15,769 bases of DNA from Physcocola sp002396385 (GCA_946535435.1 CAMNDM010000065.1:1-15769), one strand, 5' to 3'; counted from the first letter of the stretch, positions 8,487 through 15,288 are shown. Translations and numbers: made by a program. Notes: generated from the sequence alone by a model not told the origin.

Positions 8487-9431
8487 ATGTGTATACCAGG
8501 GACTGCTTTATCGCGCTATATCAACTTCTATACCGACTTCGCCTTCAAGAAAATTTTCGGGACAGAGGCGAACAAGGACCTGCTCATCAGTTTCCTGAAC
8601 GGACTTTTCAATCTGGAGGGAGACGCCGCCATCGCGGATGTCACCTACCTGGGCACAGAGCAACTCGGAGACAACATACAGGAACGGCGCGCCATTTACG
8701 ACGTGTACTGCAAAACCAACAAGGGCGAGCGCTTTATTGTGGAGATGCAGAAGGCGCAACAGGACAACTTCAGAGACAGGACCCTCTACTATTCCACATT
8801 CGCACTAAGGGAGCAGGCTGTAAAAGGCAACCGGGAACGCCCGTGGGACTACAAACTGTCGCCTGTATATGTGGTCGGCATACTGAACTTCGTGATGGAC
8901 AAGTCTGACGACGACGAATACCTGACCCGCGTTAAACTGAAAGACCAGAAAAACAGGGATTTCTCCGACAACCTGAATTTCGTTTTCCTCGAAATGCCCA
9001 AGTTCACAAAAAAGGAAAGCGAGCTGTCTACGTTCTTGGACAAGTGGCTGTATGTGATAAAGAACCTCTACAAACTGCGAGAGCAGCCGCAGGCGCTGAC
9101 CGAGGGTATTTTCCGAAAACTTTTCGAGGTGGCAGAAATCGCCTCATACAACCCCGACGAGCGCTCGATTTACGAGGAAAGCCTTAAAAACCTGTGGGAC
9201 TTGAACAACTGCCTTGACGCTGCCAAACGAAATGGACACGACGAAGGTTTTGCGGAAGGCGAGGCTATTGGCTTGGAAAAAGGCGAGGCTATCGGCTTGG
9301 AGAAAGGGAAAGAAGCGGGAAAATTAGAAGAAAGGACAGAGAACGCACGCAAAATGAAAGAATGCGGCATAGATACCGCCATTATTTCTACCGTAACGGG
9401 ACTTACCTTATCGGAAATAGAGGCGCTATAA
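8487..9431 (+). CDS. Rpn family recombination-promoting nuclease / putative transposase (PDDEXK type)
   Basis: A 314-aa protein matching the family in which a PD-(D/E)xK nuclease domain is followed by a coiled, charged C-terminus. The N-terminus YINFYTDFAFKKIFGTE (11-27) is the family hallmark. The likely catalytic core is YDVYC with Asp72, then FIVEMQ with Glu86 and Gln88 in the E-x-Q form common here. Residues near 255-275 contain the repeated GEAIGLEKG, and the last ~30 residues (MKECGIDTAIISTVTGLTL) form the usual small C-terminal helix pair. Known Rpn proteins are DNA endonucleases that raise RecA-independent recombination, and some act in phage defence. The gene stands alone, with its own promoter and terminator. 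No terminal inverted repeats or target duplications are visible around it, so it is not obviously within an insertion sequence. The start at 8487 leaves only ten residues before the conserved YIN motif, as expected. Confidence 0.88.
   Translation: MCIPGTALSRYINFYTDFAFKKIFGTEANKDLLISFLNGLFNLEGDAAIADVTYLGTEQLGDNIQERRAIYDVYCKTNKGERFIVEMQKAQQDNFRDRTLYYSTFALREQAVKGNRERPWDYKLSPVYVVGILNFVMDKSDDDEYLTRVKLKDQKNRDFSDNLNFVFLEMPKFTKKESELSTFLDKWLYVIKNLYKLREQPQALTEGIFRKLFEVAEIASYNPDERSIYEESLKNLWDLNNCLDAAKRNGHDEGFAEGEAIGLEKGEAIGLEKGKEAGKLEERTENARKMKECGIDTAIISTVTGLTLSEIEAL
9258..9305 (+). repeat. 24-bp tandem duplication inside the Rpn-family gene
   Basis: Units 9258-9281 and 9282-9305 differ at two positions and encode GEAIGLEK twice, just before the C-terminal helices. 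Gly/Glu/Lys repeats of variable number are typical of this position in the family and probably act as a flexible helical linker. Confidence 0.75.
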
Positions 9432-9478
9432 GTATTACACACACTTCCCTCATCGGTACCTATAAAATAATAGCAAAC

Positions 9479-9495
9479 ACCGTCTGGAAGACGGT
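9479..9495. other. Short hairpin after the Rpn-family gene
   Basis: ACCGTCT and AGACGGT form a perfect 7-bp stem with a GGA loop. There is no T tract directly after it, so on its own it is a weak terminator. It may add to the stronger hairpin 13 bp downstream. Confidence 0.4.
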
Positions 9496-9507
9496 ATCTT
9501 CATAACC

Positions 9508-9555
9508 AGAGGGTGTATCATAATGCAACATATATGATACACCCTCTCCTCTTTT
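9508..9555 (+). terminator. Strong terminator between convergent genes
   Basis: A perfect 15-bp stem (9508-9522 with 9533-9547, beginning AGAGGGTGTATC) with a 10-nt loop is followed by CCTCTTTTTC. The T tract orients it for the plus-strand Rpn-family gene. The stem itself is symmetric and sits 14 bp beyond the stop of the minus-strand phosphoesterase gene, so it may also block transcription from that side. Confidence 0.8.
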
Positions 9556-9560
9556 TCTCG

Positions 9561-10943
9561 TTATTCCCTGTGTCGGTTCCTCCACTCTTCAATCTCTTTC
9601 TCGTATTCCTTCAGGTGTCGGCCCTTATTCGCCTTGAACCAATTAGAGATTTCCACCTTCTGCGGCACATCCTTGAAAAAGTCGTCAACCCGGTAACCGG
9701 TCGAATCGCTCTTAGTGATGCAGACGTGGTCGTAAGGTTTATGGTCGGTAGCCGTGTAAGTCCAGATGCTCAATGAATCGGCGTTATAGGTTATACGCTG
9801 GTAAAAACGGTCGTTGGTGCCAATGCGGTCTTCGGAGACACTGAAGTGAAGCTGGTACTGCTTTGGCGAACAATAAGTACTCAAATACAAAGGCGCCAGA
9901 TAGTTGCCCTGCTCGTCCTTGTCGTTCCAACGGGCATAAACATGCTCGTGAGCCTGCAACACCAAGTCGACCCCGTATTTTTTCACCAAACCGCCGAAGG
10001 CCCACTTCACCATCGGGTTGTAGTGCTTGCCCTTGTTGCTGTAAAGCGGATGGTGCAACACTACAATCTTCCACTTTTCGGTACAGTTCTGCAACTGCTC
10101 TTCCAGCCAGCTGCGTTGGGCAGGAAGATTCCAGGCATCGGTATTGCTGTCGAGCAGGAAGAAGCGGGCACCTCCATAAGCGAAACTGAACACATGATTG
10201 TCGCCCACCTTGCTGTTTTGATAATAGCCGAACACCTGTCCAAACCTCGGATCCAACTGTTTGACCAGCCCCTTCAGGTACTCATGGTTTCCGCTAATTG
10301 CCAATACAGGTTTGGCAGAGGCAACAGTATCCAAGTCATCGAAAGCCACCTGCCAGAATCCATCGATAGGGCGTTCGACCAAGTCACCGCCAAACAGCCA
10401 GAAATCGGCATCGGCATGCTGCCGGTCAATCGCTTTAAACAAATTGTGCGACAATCCCCTAGCTGTATCCTGCACATCACCCATAAAAATGAACGAGGTA
10501 GCATCCTTACTATCGGGAAGACTGATTTCATAAATACCGCTCTTCTTACCAGCCGTTTCCACAGAGAACCGGTAACCGTTTACACTGTGACACAAATTGT
10601 CCAAATTGAATGCCGCACGGTAAAAAGCGACCTTTCCGCCACGCGTTTCCACCACCTCGCAGCTGGCCTCATAGCTATACGCTATTTCTTTACGCCCTTC
10701 CGGCAGCATGTATACCATTAGTTCACCCTCTTGTGCCATCGTATCGGCCTGCCAAGTCACAATACGGCTGTGCGGTCCGTTAGTACCCATTGTGAGCAGC
10801 ACACGGTGCGGTTCGGGGCGGGTTTCATAGGGAAATTCAGGCGGATTGCCAAACCAGACACTCCACCGGCAAGAAATCCAAATACCCAGGCCAACAACCA
10901 GAAACAGGGCAATGCCCCACTTTATTTTCTTTCTAGAACTCAT
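9561..10943 (-). CDS. Membrane-anchored metallophosphoesterase, purple acid phosphatase type
   Basis: The preferred product is 460 aa from the ATG at 10943 (MSSRKKIKWG), chosen because a -7 box lies at 10972-10979 and a hydrophobic anchor follows at residues 9-24. The frame extends upstream to 11039, but that start lies before the promoter. Residues ~40-145 resemble the fibronectin-like N-terminal domain of purple acid phosphatases (PHRVLLTMGTNG ... SRIVTWQAD). Residues ~150-340 carry the metallophosphoesterase motifs in order: FMGDVQ (Asp156), FGGDL (Asp187), SGNHE (Asn219, His220), LHHP (His297, His298) and AHEH (His332, His334). These bind the two metal ions. The enzyme hydrolyses phosphoesters and likely faces the periplasm. 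It is a single gene, convergent with the Rpn-family gene and divergent from pnp. The natural substrate cannot be read from the sequence. Confidence 0.88.
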   Translation of the reverse strand: MSSRKKIKWGIALFLVVGLGIWISCRWSVWFGNPPEFPYETRPEPHRVLLTMGTNGPHSRIVTWQADTMAQEGELMVYMLPEGRKEIAYSYEASCEVVETRGGKVAFYRAAFNLDNLCHSVNGYRFSVETAGKKSGIYEISLPDSKDATSFIFMGDVQDTARGLSHNLFKAIDRQHADADFWLFGGDLVERPIDGFWQVAFDDLDTVASAKPVLAISGNHEYLKGLVKQLDPRFGQVFGYYQNSKVGDNHVFSFAYGGARFFLLDSNTDAWNLPAQRSWLEEQLQNCTEKWKIVVLHHPLYSNKGKHYNPMVKWAFGGLVKKYGVDLVLQAHEHVYARWNDKDEQGNYLAPLYLSTYCSPKQYQLHFSVSEDRIGTNDRFYQRITYNADSLSIWTYTATDHKPYDHVCITKSDSTGYRVDDFFKDVPQKVEISNWFKANKGRHLKEYEKEIEEWRNRHRE

Positions 10944-10971
10944 CACATAAACAATTAGCCGTTCGTAAGTA

Positions 10972-10979
10972 CAAAAATA
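10972..10979 (-). promoter_or_regulatory. -7 box for the metallophosphoesterase gene
   Basis: Read on the minus strand the sequence is TATTTTTG, an exact -7 match. The -33 region 19 bp upstream reads TGTT, a partial match. Transcription would start near 10966, leaving a short leader of about 22 nt. Confidence 0.5.
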
Positions 10980-11134
10980 AGCACTTGTAGGGAATAAGAA
11001 CAGAGAATGGTCCACTTTTAAACAAGTGACATCAAACAAGCGTTTACTGTGCGCCGACTGCTAAAATATGTTATTAGACGTTATTTTTTTTCAATTGTAG
11101 AATCTCCCTTTCGTCAAAAAGTCGTAAATTGCCA

Positions 11135-11142
11135 TATTATTG
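11135..11142 (+). promoter_or_regulatory. Possible -7 box for pnp
   Basis: TATTATTG differs from TAnnTTTG at one position. A partial -33 box, TTTC, lies at 11109-11112 with a 22-bp gap. If used, transcription would start near 11150, exactly at the base of the hairpin at 11151-11169. The rest of the 256-bp spacer between the two divergent genes shows no gene. Confidence 0.35.
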
Positions 11143-11150
11143 TAGAAACC

Positions 11151-11169
11151 CTGCCACACAGTGTGGCAG
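11151..11169 (+). promoter_or_regulatory. Hairpin/palindrome in the pnp leader
   Basis: CTGCCACAC and GTGTGGCAG flank a single A, giving a perfect 9-bp inverted repeat 31 bp before the pnp start codon. There is no T tract, so it is not a terminator for pnp. As RNA it would form a stem near the 5' end of the transcript. In Escherichia coli the pnp leader stem is the target of RNase III-dependent autoregulation; whether this one has a like role is inference. As DNA it could be an operator. Confidence 0.55.
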
Positions 11170-11199
11170 ATAAAAAGATGTTAAAAAAATTATTAAACC

Positions 11200-13584
11200 A
11201 TGATTAAACCCACACCAATTGAGAAGACAATTGACTTGGGTGATGGAAGGACCATCACTATTGAAACAGGTAAATTAGCAAAGCAAGCGGACGGAGCAGT
11301 GATGGTAAAATGTGGCGGAACCTACCTCCTTGCCACAGTTACAAGTGCCCAAGAGGCGAAACCAGACACCGATTTCATGCCACTGACAGTAGAATACAAA
11401 GAGAAATTCGCGTCAGCAGGCCGTTTTCCAGGTGGCTTTACCAAACGCGAGGGTAAAGCATCGGACTATGAGATTCTTATTTCACGTCTGGTTGACCGTG
11501 CACTACGCCCACTCTTTCCAGACAACTATCATGCAGACACATTTGTCAACATAACCCTGTTCTCGGCAGACCCAGACGTCATGCCAGACTCACTGGCCGG
11601 TTTGGCGGCATCGGCAGCGATCGCAGTTTCAGACATTCCTTTCCACGGCCCTATTTCAGAGGTGCGTGTAGCCAGAATCAACGGCGAATTCAAGATTAAC
11701 CCAAGCGCCGCCGAATTGGAGAACGCCGACCTTGAACTGATGGTAGGCGCCACCTACAAAGACATTTCAATGGTAGAAGGTGAAATGGACGAGGTTTCGG
11801 AAGAAGTTATGCTCGAGGCCCTCAAGTTCGCACACGAAGCCATTAAAAAACAGTGCATCGCACAAGAAGAACTTGCCGCATTGGTCAACAAGCCAAAGCG
11901 CGAGTACAACCACGAAGAAAACGACGAGGAACTGCGTGCCAAAGTGCGTGAGCAGTGCTACGAGAGAGCGAAGAGCGTGGCAAGAAGCGCTATTGCCAAC
12001 AAGGCAGAGCGTGGCCGCCAGTTCGGTGCCATCTATGACGACTTCATCGCCAACAATTTTGCAGGCGTTGACGAAGCCGACATTCCTGTAGCAATGATCC
12101 AACGCTACTACCACGACGTTGAGCGTGACGCTGTTCGCCGTGTATTGTTAGACGAGCGCATCCGCCTCGACGGCCGTAAGACCGACGAGATCCGTCCTAT
12201 CTGGTGCGAGGTGGGTTATCTGCCAACCCCTCATGGCTCGGCCATCTTCACCCGTGGTGAGACCCAGTCGTTGTCTACCGTAACCCTCGGTACCAAACTC
12301 GACGAGAAACTGGTTGACGAGGCTACTGTCCAAGGGACCGAAAAGTTCCTTCTCCACTACAACTTCCCTCCATTCGCTACCAACGACGCCAAACCACAGC
12401 GTGGCGTAGGCCGTCGTGAAATCGGTCACGGTAACTTGGCTTTGCGCGCACTGAAGCGCATGATTCCAGAAGATATTCCTTACACCGTACGCGTTGTGTC
12501 AGACATTCTTGAATCAAACGGTTCTTCTTCAATGGCAACCGTTTGCGCAGGCTGTTTGGCATTGATGGATGCAGGTGTTAAAATCAAGAAACCGGTAGCT
12601 GGTATCGCCATGGGTTTGATTTCAGATACCGAAAGCGACAAATACGCTGTCCTTTCTGATATTCTTGGCGACGAGGACCACCTCGGCGACATGGACTTCA
12701 AGGTAACTGGTACCCGCGACGGTATCACCGCCACCCAGATGGACATCAAGGTAGACGGTTTGAGCTACGAGATTCTTGCCAAGGCTCTCGAACAGGCTCG
12801 TTTGGGCCGCCTGCACATTTTGAACCTCATAGAGGAGACCATTCCTGCTCCACGTGAAGACTACAAGCCTAACGTTCCACGCATCGTCAAGTTCAACGTT
12901 CCTAAGGATATGATTGGCGCCATCATCGGTAAGGGTGGAGAAACCATCCAGGGTATGCAGAAGGAAACTGGCGCGACCATCACTATTGAAGAGGTGGGCG
13001 ACCACGGAGAGGTTAGCATCGCATCGCCAGACAAGGCCAGCATCGATGCTGCTACGGCTATGATTAACCGCATTATTGAAGTTCCTGAGGTTGGGAAGAC
13101 CTACAAAGGTATAGTTAAGAATCTGGCTGCTTTCGGCGCATTCGTTGAAATTCTCCCAGGCAAGGACGGCTTGCTCCACGTTTCTGAACTTGACTGGAAA
13201 CGCATCGAGAATGTTGAAGATGTGTTGAAGGAAGGCGACGAGATTGAGGTTATCTTGAAAGAAATTGACCCTAAGACGGGCAAACTCCGCCTCTCACACC
13301 GCGACCTGCTTCCAAAACCAGAAGGCTACGTAGAACCAGAAGCACGTCCTCGCGGACCTCGTGAGGGTGGTGACCGTGGACCTAGACGTGACGGCGACCG
13401 TGGCGGTTTCCGTGGTGGCGACCGTGGACCTAGACGCGATGGCGACCGTGGCGGTTTCCGTGGTGGCGACCGTGGACCTAGACGCGATGGCGACCGTCGC
13501 AACTTCCACAACCACAACAACGACAACGAGGGTGGAAACAACGATGGTTTCGACCGTAACAACGGTGGCGAGCAGCAGTATTAA
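11200..13584 (+). CDS. pnp: Polynucleotide phosphorylase (PNPase)
   Basis: PNPase degrades RNA 3'-to-5' by phosphorolysis, releasing nucleoside diphosphates, and forms a trimer in the cytoplasm. The 794-aa product has two RNase PH domains (about 10-140 and 320-550) joined by an all-helical segment. It then has a KH domain (about 562-625, with IIGKGGETIQ at 575-584) and an S1 domain (about 633-705, GIVKNLAAFGAFVEILPGKD). The active-site region is intact: GRFPGGFTKREGK in the first core, SSSMATVCAG in the second, and GDMDFKVTGTRDGITA with the acidic residues and lysine used in catalysis. The gene stands alone with a leader hairpin and a strong terminator. The E. coli enzyme is 711 aa; the extra length here is a C-terminal tail from about residue 712, rich in Arg, Gly and Asp, built from 16-residue repeats and ending in an Asn-rich stretch. 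Such a tail probably binds RNA or partner proteins (inference). Confidence 0.97.
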   Translation: MIKPTPIEKTIDLGDGRTITIETGKLAKQADGAVMVKCGGTYLLATVTSAQEAKPDTDFMPLTVEYKEKFASAGRFPGGFTKREGKASDYEILISRLVDRALRPLFPDNYHADTFVNITLFSADPDVMPDSLAGLAASAAIAVSDIPFHGPISEVRVARINGEFKINPSAAELENADLELMVGATYKDISMVEGEMDEVSEEVMLEALKFAHEAIKKQCIAQEELAALVNKPKREYNHEENDEELRAKVREQCYERAKSVARSAIANKAERGRQFGAIYDDFIANNFAGVDEADIPVAMIQRYYHDVERDAVRRVLLDERIRLDGRKTDEIRPIWCEVGYLPTPHGSAIFTRGETQSLSTVTLGTKLDEKLVDEATVQGTEKFLLHYNFPPFATNDAKPQRGVGRREIGHGNLALRALKRMIPEDIPYTVRVVSDILESNGSSSMATVCAGCLALMDAGVKIKKPVAGIAMGLISDTESDKYAVLSDILGDEDHLGDMDFKVTGTRDGITATQMDIKVDGLSYEILAKALEQARLGRLHILNLIEETIPAPREDYKPNVPRIVKFNVPKDMIGAIIGKGGETIQGMQKETGATITIEEVGDHGEVSIASPDKASIDAATAMINRIIEVPEVGKTYKGIVKNLAAFGAFVEILPGKDGLLHVSELDWKRIENVEDVLKEGDEIEVILKEIDPKTGKLRLSHRDLLPKPEGYVEPEARPRGPREGGDRGPRRDGDRGGFRGGDRGPRRDGDRGGFRGGDRGPRRDGDRRNFHNHNNDNEGGNNDGFDRNNGGEQQY
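13366..13509 (+). repeat. Three 48-bp tandem repeats at the 3' end of pnp
   Basis: Units 13366-13413, 13414-13461 and 13462-13509 encode GGDRGPRRDGDRGGFR twice and a third copy that ends in RNFH. Units 1 and 2 differ at three silent positions, and the first 36 bp of units 2 and 3 are identical, which points to recent duplication. They cover residues 723-770. Confidence 0.92.
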
Positions 13585-13615
13585 TCTGCCCTCCCAACTG
13601 TTGGAAACATAAAGT

Positions 13616-13650
13616 AAACGGGTGCGTAAGACAACGCACCCGTTTTTTTT
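13616..13650 (+). terminator. Rho-independent terminator of pnp
   Basis: AAACGGGTGCGT (13616-13627) pairs perfectly with 13634-13645 around a six-base loop and is followed directly by a run of eight T. It lies 32 bp after the pnp stop codon. Between here and 13716 nothing else is recognised. Confidence 0.93.
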
Positions 13651-13716
13651 CTATACTCGAAGACGTTTTAGGATATTTTCGACTTTAGGGATGCCTTTTT
13701 TCTACCAACAGGTATT

Positions 13717-13754
13717 TTTCACAATTTGTACACGACACTTTCACAATTTGTACA
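13717..13754 (+). promoter_or_regulatory. Two 16-bp direct repeats, likely activator site
   Basis: TTTCACAATTTGTACA occurs identically at 13717-13732 and 13739-13754, a 22-bp period (two helical turns) with a 6-bp spacer. The second copy ends 21 bp before the -7 box at 13776-13783, so it reaches the -33 position where no TTTG is present. This is the arrangement AraC-family activators use at araI1-I2 (direct half-sites at about 21 bp, the proximal one touching the -35). LytTR-type regulators also bind direct repeats at this period. The AraC-type gene at 13999 is the nearest candidate binder (inference). Confidence 0.65.
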
Positions 13755-13775
13755 GGCCGACCAGCCAGGCAAATC

Positions 13776-13783
13776 TAAATTTG
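13776..13783 (+). promoter_or_regulatory. -7 box for the small peptide transcript
   Basis: TAAATTTG is an exact TAnnTTTG match. The nearest upstream TTTG lies 25 bp away inside the second direct repeat, too far for the normal 19-21 bp gap, so the promoter looks activator-dependent. Transcription would start near 13790 and end at the terminator at 13911-13954, giving a transcript of about 160 nt. Confidence 0.5.
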
Positions 13784-13807
13784 CGGCAAACATAAAACAA
13801 AGCCATT

Positions 13808-13885
13808 ATGGTCTACATAAAAGAACTGCTAAAACGTATAGGGAAATATATCTACAAGAAAATGTACTACACTTTCGTAAAATAA
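13808..13885 (+). CDS. Candidate 25-aa cationic amphipathic peptide
   Basis: ATG at 13808 opens a 25-codon frame ending with TAA at 13883-13885. The product begins MVYIKELLKRIG and has six Lys, one Arg and one Glu (net about +6 without termini) and five Tyr. Hydrophobic residues at 4, 7, 8, 11 and 15 and Lys at 5, 9, 13 and 17 would form opposite faces of a helix. There is no signal peptide, Cys, or double-glycine leader. It is the only sensible frame inside a short transcription unit that has its own -7 box, upstream direct repeats and terminator, and it precedes a membrane-bound AraC-type regulator by 113 bp. It may be a secreted signal, a regulatory peptide, an antimicrobial or toxic peptide, or a chance ORF in a small RNA. 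No known family is recognised. Confidence 0.5.
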   Translation: MVYIKELLKRIGKYIYKKMYYTFVK

Positions 13886-13910
13886 ATAGATTTATCACAT
13901 TGGACAATAG

Positions 13911-13954
13911 AGAGCCGGCAGACATCGAACCGATATCAGCCGGTTCTTTTTTTT
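13911..13954 (+). terminator. Terminator after the small peptide ORF
   Basis: AGAGCCGGC (13911-13919) pairs with GCCGGTTCT (13939-13947), with one G-U pair, followed by eight T in total (13947-13954). An alternative inner stem GAACCG/CGGTTC (13927-13932 with 13941-13946) shares the 3' arm. No annotated large gene ends before it after the pnp terminator, so it marks the end of a separate small transcript. Confidence 0.8.
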
Positions 13955-13970
13955 GACCCTTAAATTTATG

Positions 13971-13978
13971 TACCTTTG
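13971..13978 (+). promoter_or_regulatory. -7 box for the membrane AraC-type gene
   Basis: TACCTTTG (followed by CA) is an exact and very typical Bacteroidota -7 box. The -33 position falls in the T tract of the preceding terminator. Transcription would start near 13985, leaving a very short leader of about 14 nt before the ATG at 13999. Confidence 0.6.
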
Positions 13979-13998
13979 CACAACCAAAAACACTTTAC

Positions 13999-15261
13999 AT
14001 GAACACCTATATATCAGCATCAGAGTATTTGGGAATTTTAGTCCAGGGGGGCAACATCTTCTACTTTCTGGTGAACGCCGTATTCCTCTTTTTCGTTATG
14101 CCGAAGTTGCAGCAAAGAAGGAACCAGGCCACAGTAGCCATCCATAACTCACTCGGCTACCTTTTGTTCATCTATTTGGTCAACTATTCGTTATGGATTG
14201 TACCCGAGCTGCTACAGCCCATGTGCGGATACTACCAGATAGGCAGGGTGTACCCGTCATACAACATCTTTATGGAATATATGGATCTGGCCATCCTTCC
14301 CCTCTCAATGGCATTCGGCTCGGCCGTGTTATTGGGAAAGATGCCCAAAAAATGGCTTGGTCCGACCATCCTTCTCCCCTATACAGTCTGTGCGTTGAGC
14401 GACATCTACAACCTGCTGCCGTTCAAACTCTACCAGCCGACCTACCTGTCGACCCTGGTTTTAAATGCGGCCCAACTGGCATGGTACGGCTTCTTCATCA
14501 AGAAGTTCGACAAGAAGCTGTTGGAGAACTGTTCAAACATTGACCGTAGGAGCACCAAATGGGTATTTTGGACACTGGTACCCCTTTTCCTACTAACCAT
14601 TCTCTACATTCCGTTCAACATACTTTCGGACAACAACGAGTGGATGATTCTTTACGATTTTCTCACATTCTTGTTCCTATCGGGTATAGTAGGCTGCGCC
14701 CTGACGCACAAAGTCGACGACATAACCATCGACCTTATTGAGGAACAGATTGAAGACCTGAAACCGGAGGAAGACAAGGAAGGGAATCGGGAAAACACCG
14801 CCATCGAGACCAACAAAGCAGCAGAGCCGGCTGTACAACCAACCGGAGCCGACAGCAGAGAGGCCGTAACCGACCCAAGCACAACGGATTCAAATGCGCC
14901 AAGCACCGAAAACAAACAGGCGACAGCAACCAACAGATTTGCCGACTTCGACAAAATTTTCGAAAAACTGGAAGCAGACCAATTCTACCTCGACAGCGAA
15001 GTCAACATCGACTGGATCTCGAGCAAAGTGGGGACCAACCGCCACTACGTTTCCGACTATCTCAACCAGGTAAAGCGCGTCACCTTCTACGAATACGTCA
15101 ACACACTGCGCCTGACACACGCCGAGCGGTTACTGAAAGAGGGCAAAGAAAAAGTCACCGACATTGCCTTTATCAGCGGCTTCAACAGCGACCATACCTT
15201 CCGCCGACTCTTTAAAGAGAAGTACGGCTGCACGCCTTTACAGTATCAACGAAGTATCTGA
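13999..15261 (+). CDS. Polytopic membrane protein fused to AraC-type DNA-binding domain
   Basis: A 420-aa one-component regulator. About seven hydrophobic membrane segments are visible (roughly residues 18-38, 51-70, 94-112, 117-137, 148-166, 187-206 and 214-233). An acidic, Glu/Thr/Asn/Pro-rich linker follows (about 240-312). The C-terminus is an AraC/HTH_18 domain (about 320-420) with the second helix-turn-helix well preserved: RLTHAERLLKEGKEKVTDIAF, then SGFNSDHTFRRLFKEKYGCTP. The membrane part lacks kinase or receiver motifs, so it likely senses a ligand at the membrane and binds DNA directly while anchored. Its nearest regulatory target by position is the pair of direct repeats at 13717-13754, 245 bp upstream of its own start. 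It has its own -7 box, separated from the small upstream transcript by a terminator. Ligand and targets are unknown; the peptide encoded at 13808 is a candidate ligand. Confidence 0.88.
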   Translation: MNTYISASEYLGILVQGGNIFYFLVNAVFLFFVMPKLQQRRNQATVAIHNSLGYLLFIYLVNYSLWIVPELLQPMCGYYQIGRVYPSYNIFMEYMDLAILPLSMAFGSAVLLGKMPKKWLGPTILLPYTVCALSDIYNLLPFKLYQPTYLSTLVLNAAQLAWYGFFIKKFDKKLLENCSNIDRRSTKWVFWTLVPLFLLTILYIPFNILSDNNEWMILYDFLTFLFLSGIVGCALTHKVDDITIDLIEEQIEDLKPEEDKEGNRENTAIETNKAAEPAVQPTGADSREAVTDPSTTDSNAPSTENKQATATNRFADFDKIFEKLEADQFYLDSEVNIDWISSKVGTNRHYVSDYLNQVKRVTFYEYVNTLRLTHAERLLKEGKEKVTDIAFISGFNSDHTFRRLFKEKYGCTPLQYQRSI

Positions 15262-15288
15262 TTATGCGCCTTATGCTGCGCAGTATTG

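Noticed and set aside
8311..9560. Rpn-family gene as cargo of an insertion sequence
   Set aside because: No matching terminal inverted repeats or target-site duplications were found on either side; the flanking hairpins differ and read as terminators.
9846..10721. Long open frame on the plus strand (about 290 codons)
   Set aside because: It lies antisense to the metallophosphoesterase, whose full set of metal-binding motifs is in order on the minus strand; the antisense product shows no recognisable domain.
11020..11040. AAACAAG repeated at a 14-bp distance upstream of the phosphoesterase promoter
   Set aside because: Only seven bases, not a whole number of helical turns apart, and not linked to a clear promoter element.
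12622..13179. 185-codon minus-strand frame
   Set aside because: It is antisense to the conserved core, KH and S1 regions of pnp; no family resemblance.
13366..13509. 48-bp repeats as a possible CRISPR or mobile-element signature
   Set aside because: They are in frame within pnp, a multiple of three, with no spacers.
13726..13956. 76-codon frame on the plus strand starting with TTG
   Set aside because: It begins inside the region of the direct repeats and runs through the -7 box, the 25-codon ORF in another frame, and the terminator. It has no ATG start near its beginning and no recognisable features.
15265..15282. TGCGC/GCGCA hairpin between the convergent AraC-type and LRR genes
   Set aside because: The stem is only five pairs with an eight-base loop and no T tract follows on either strand; too weak to call a terminator.
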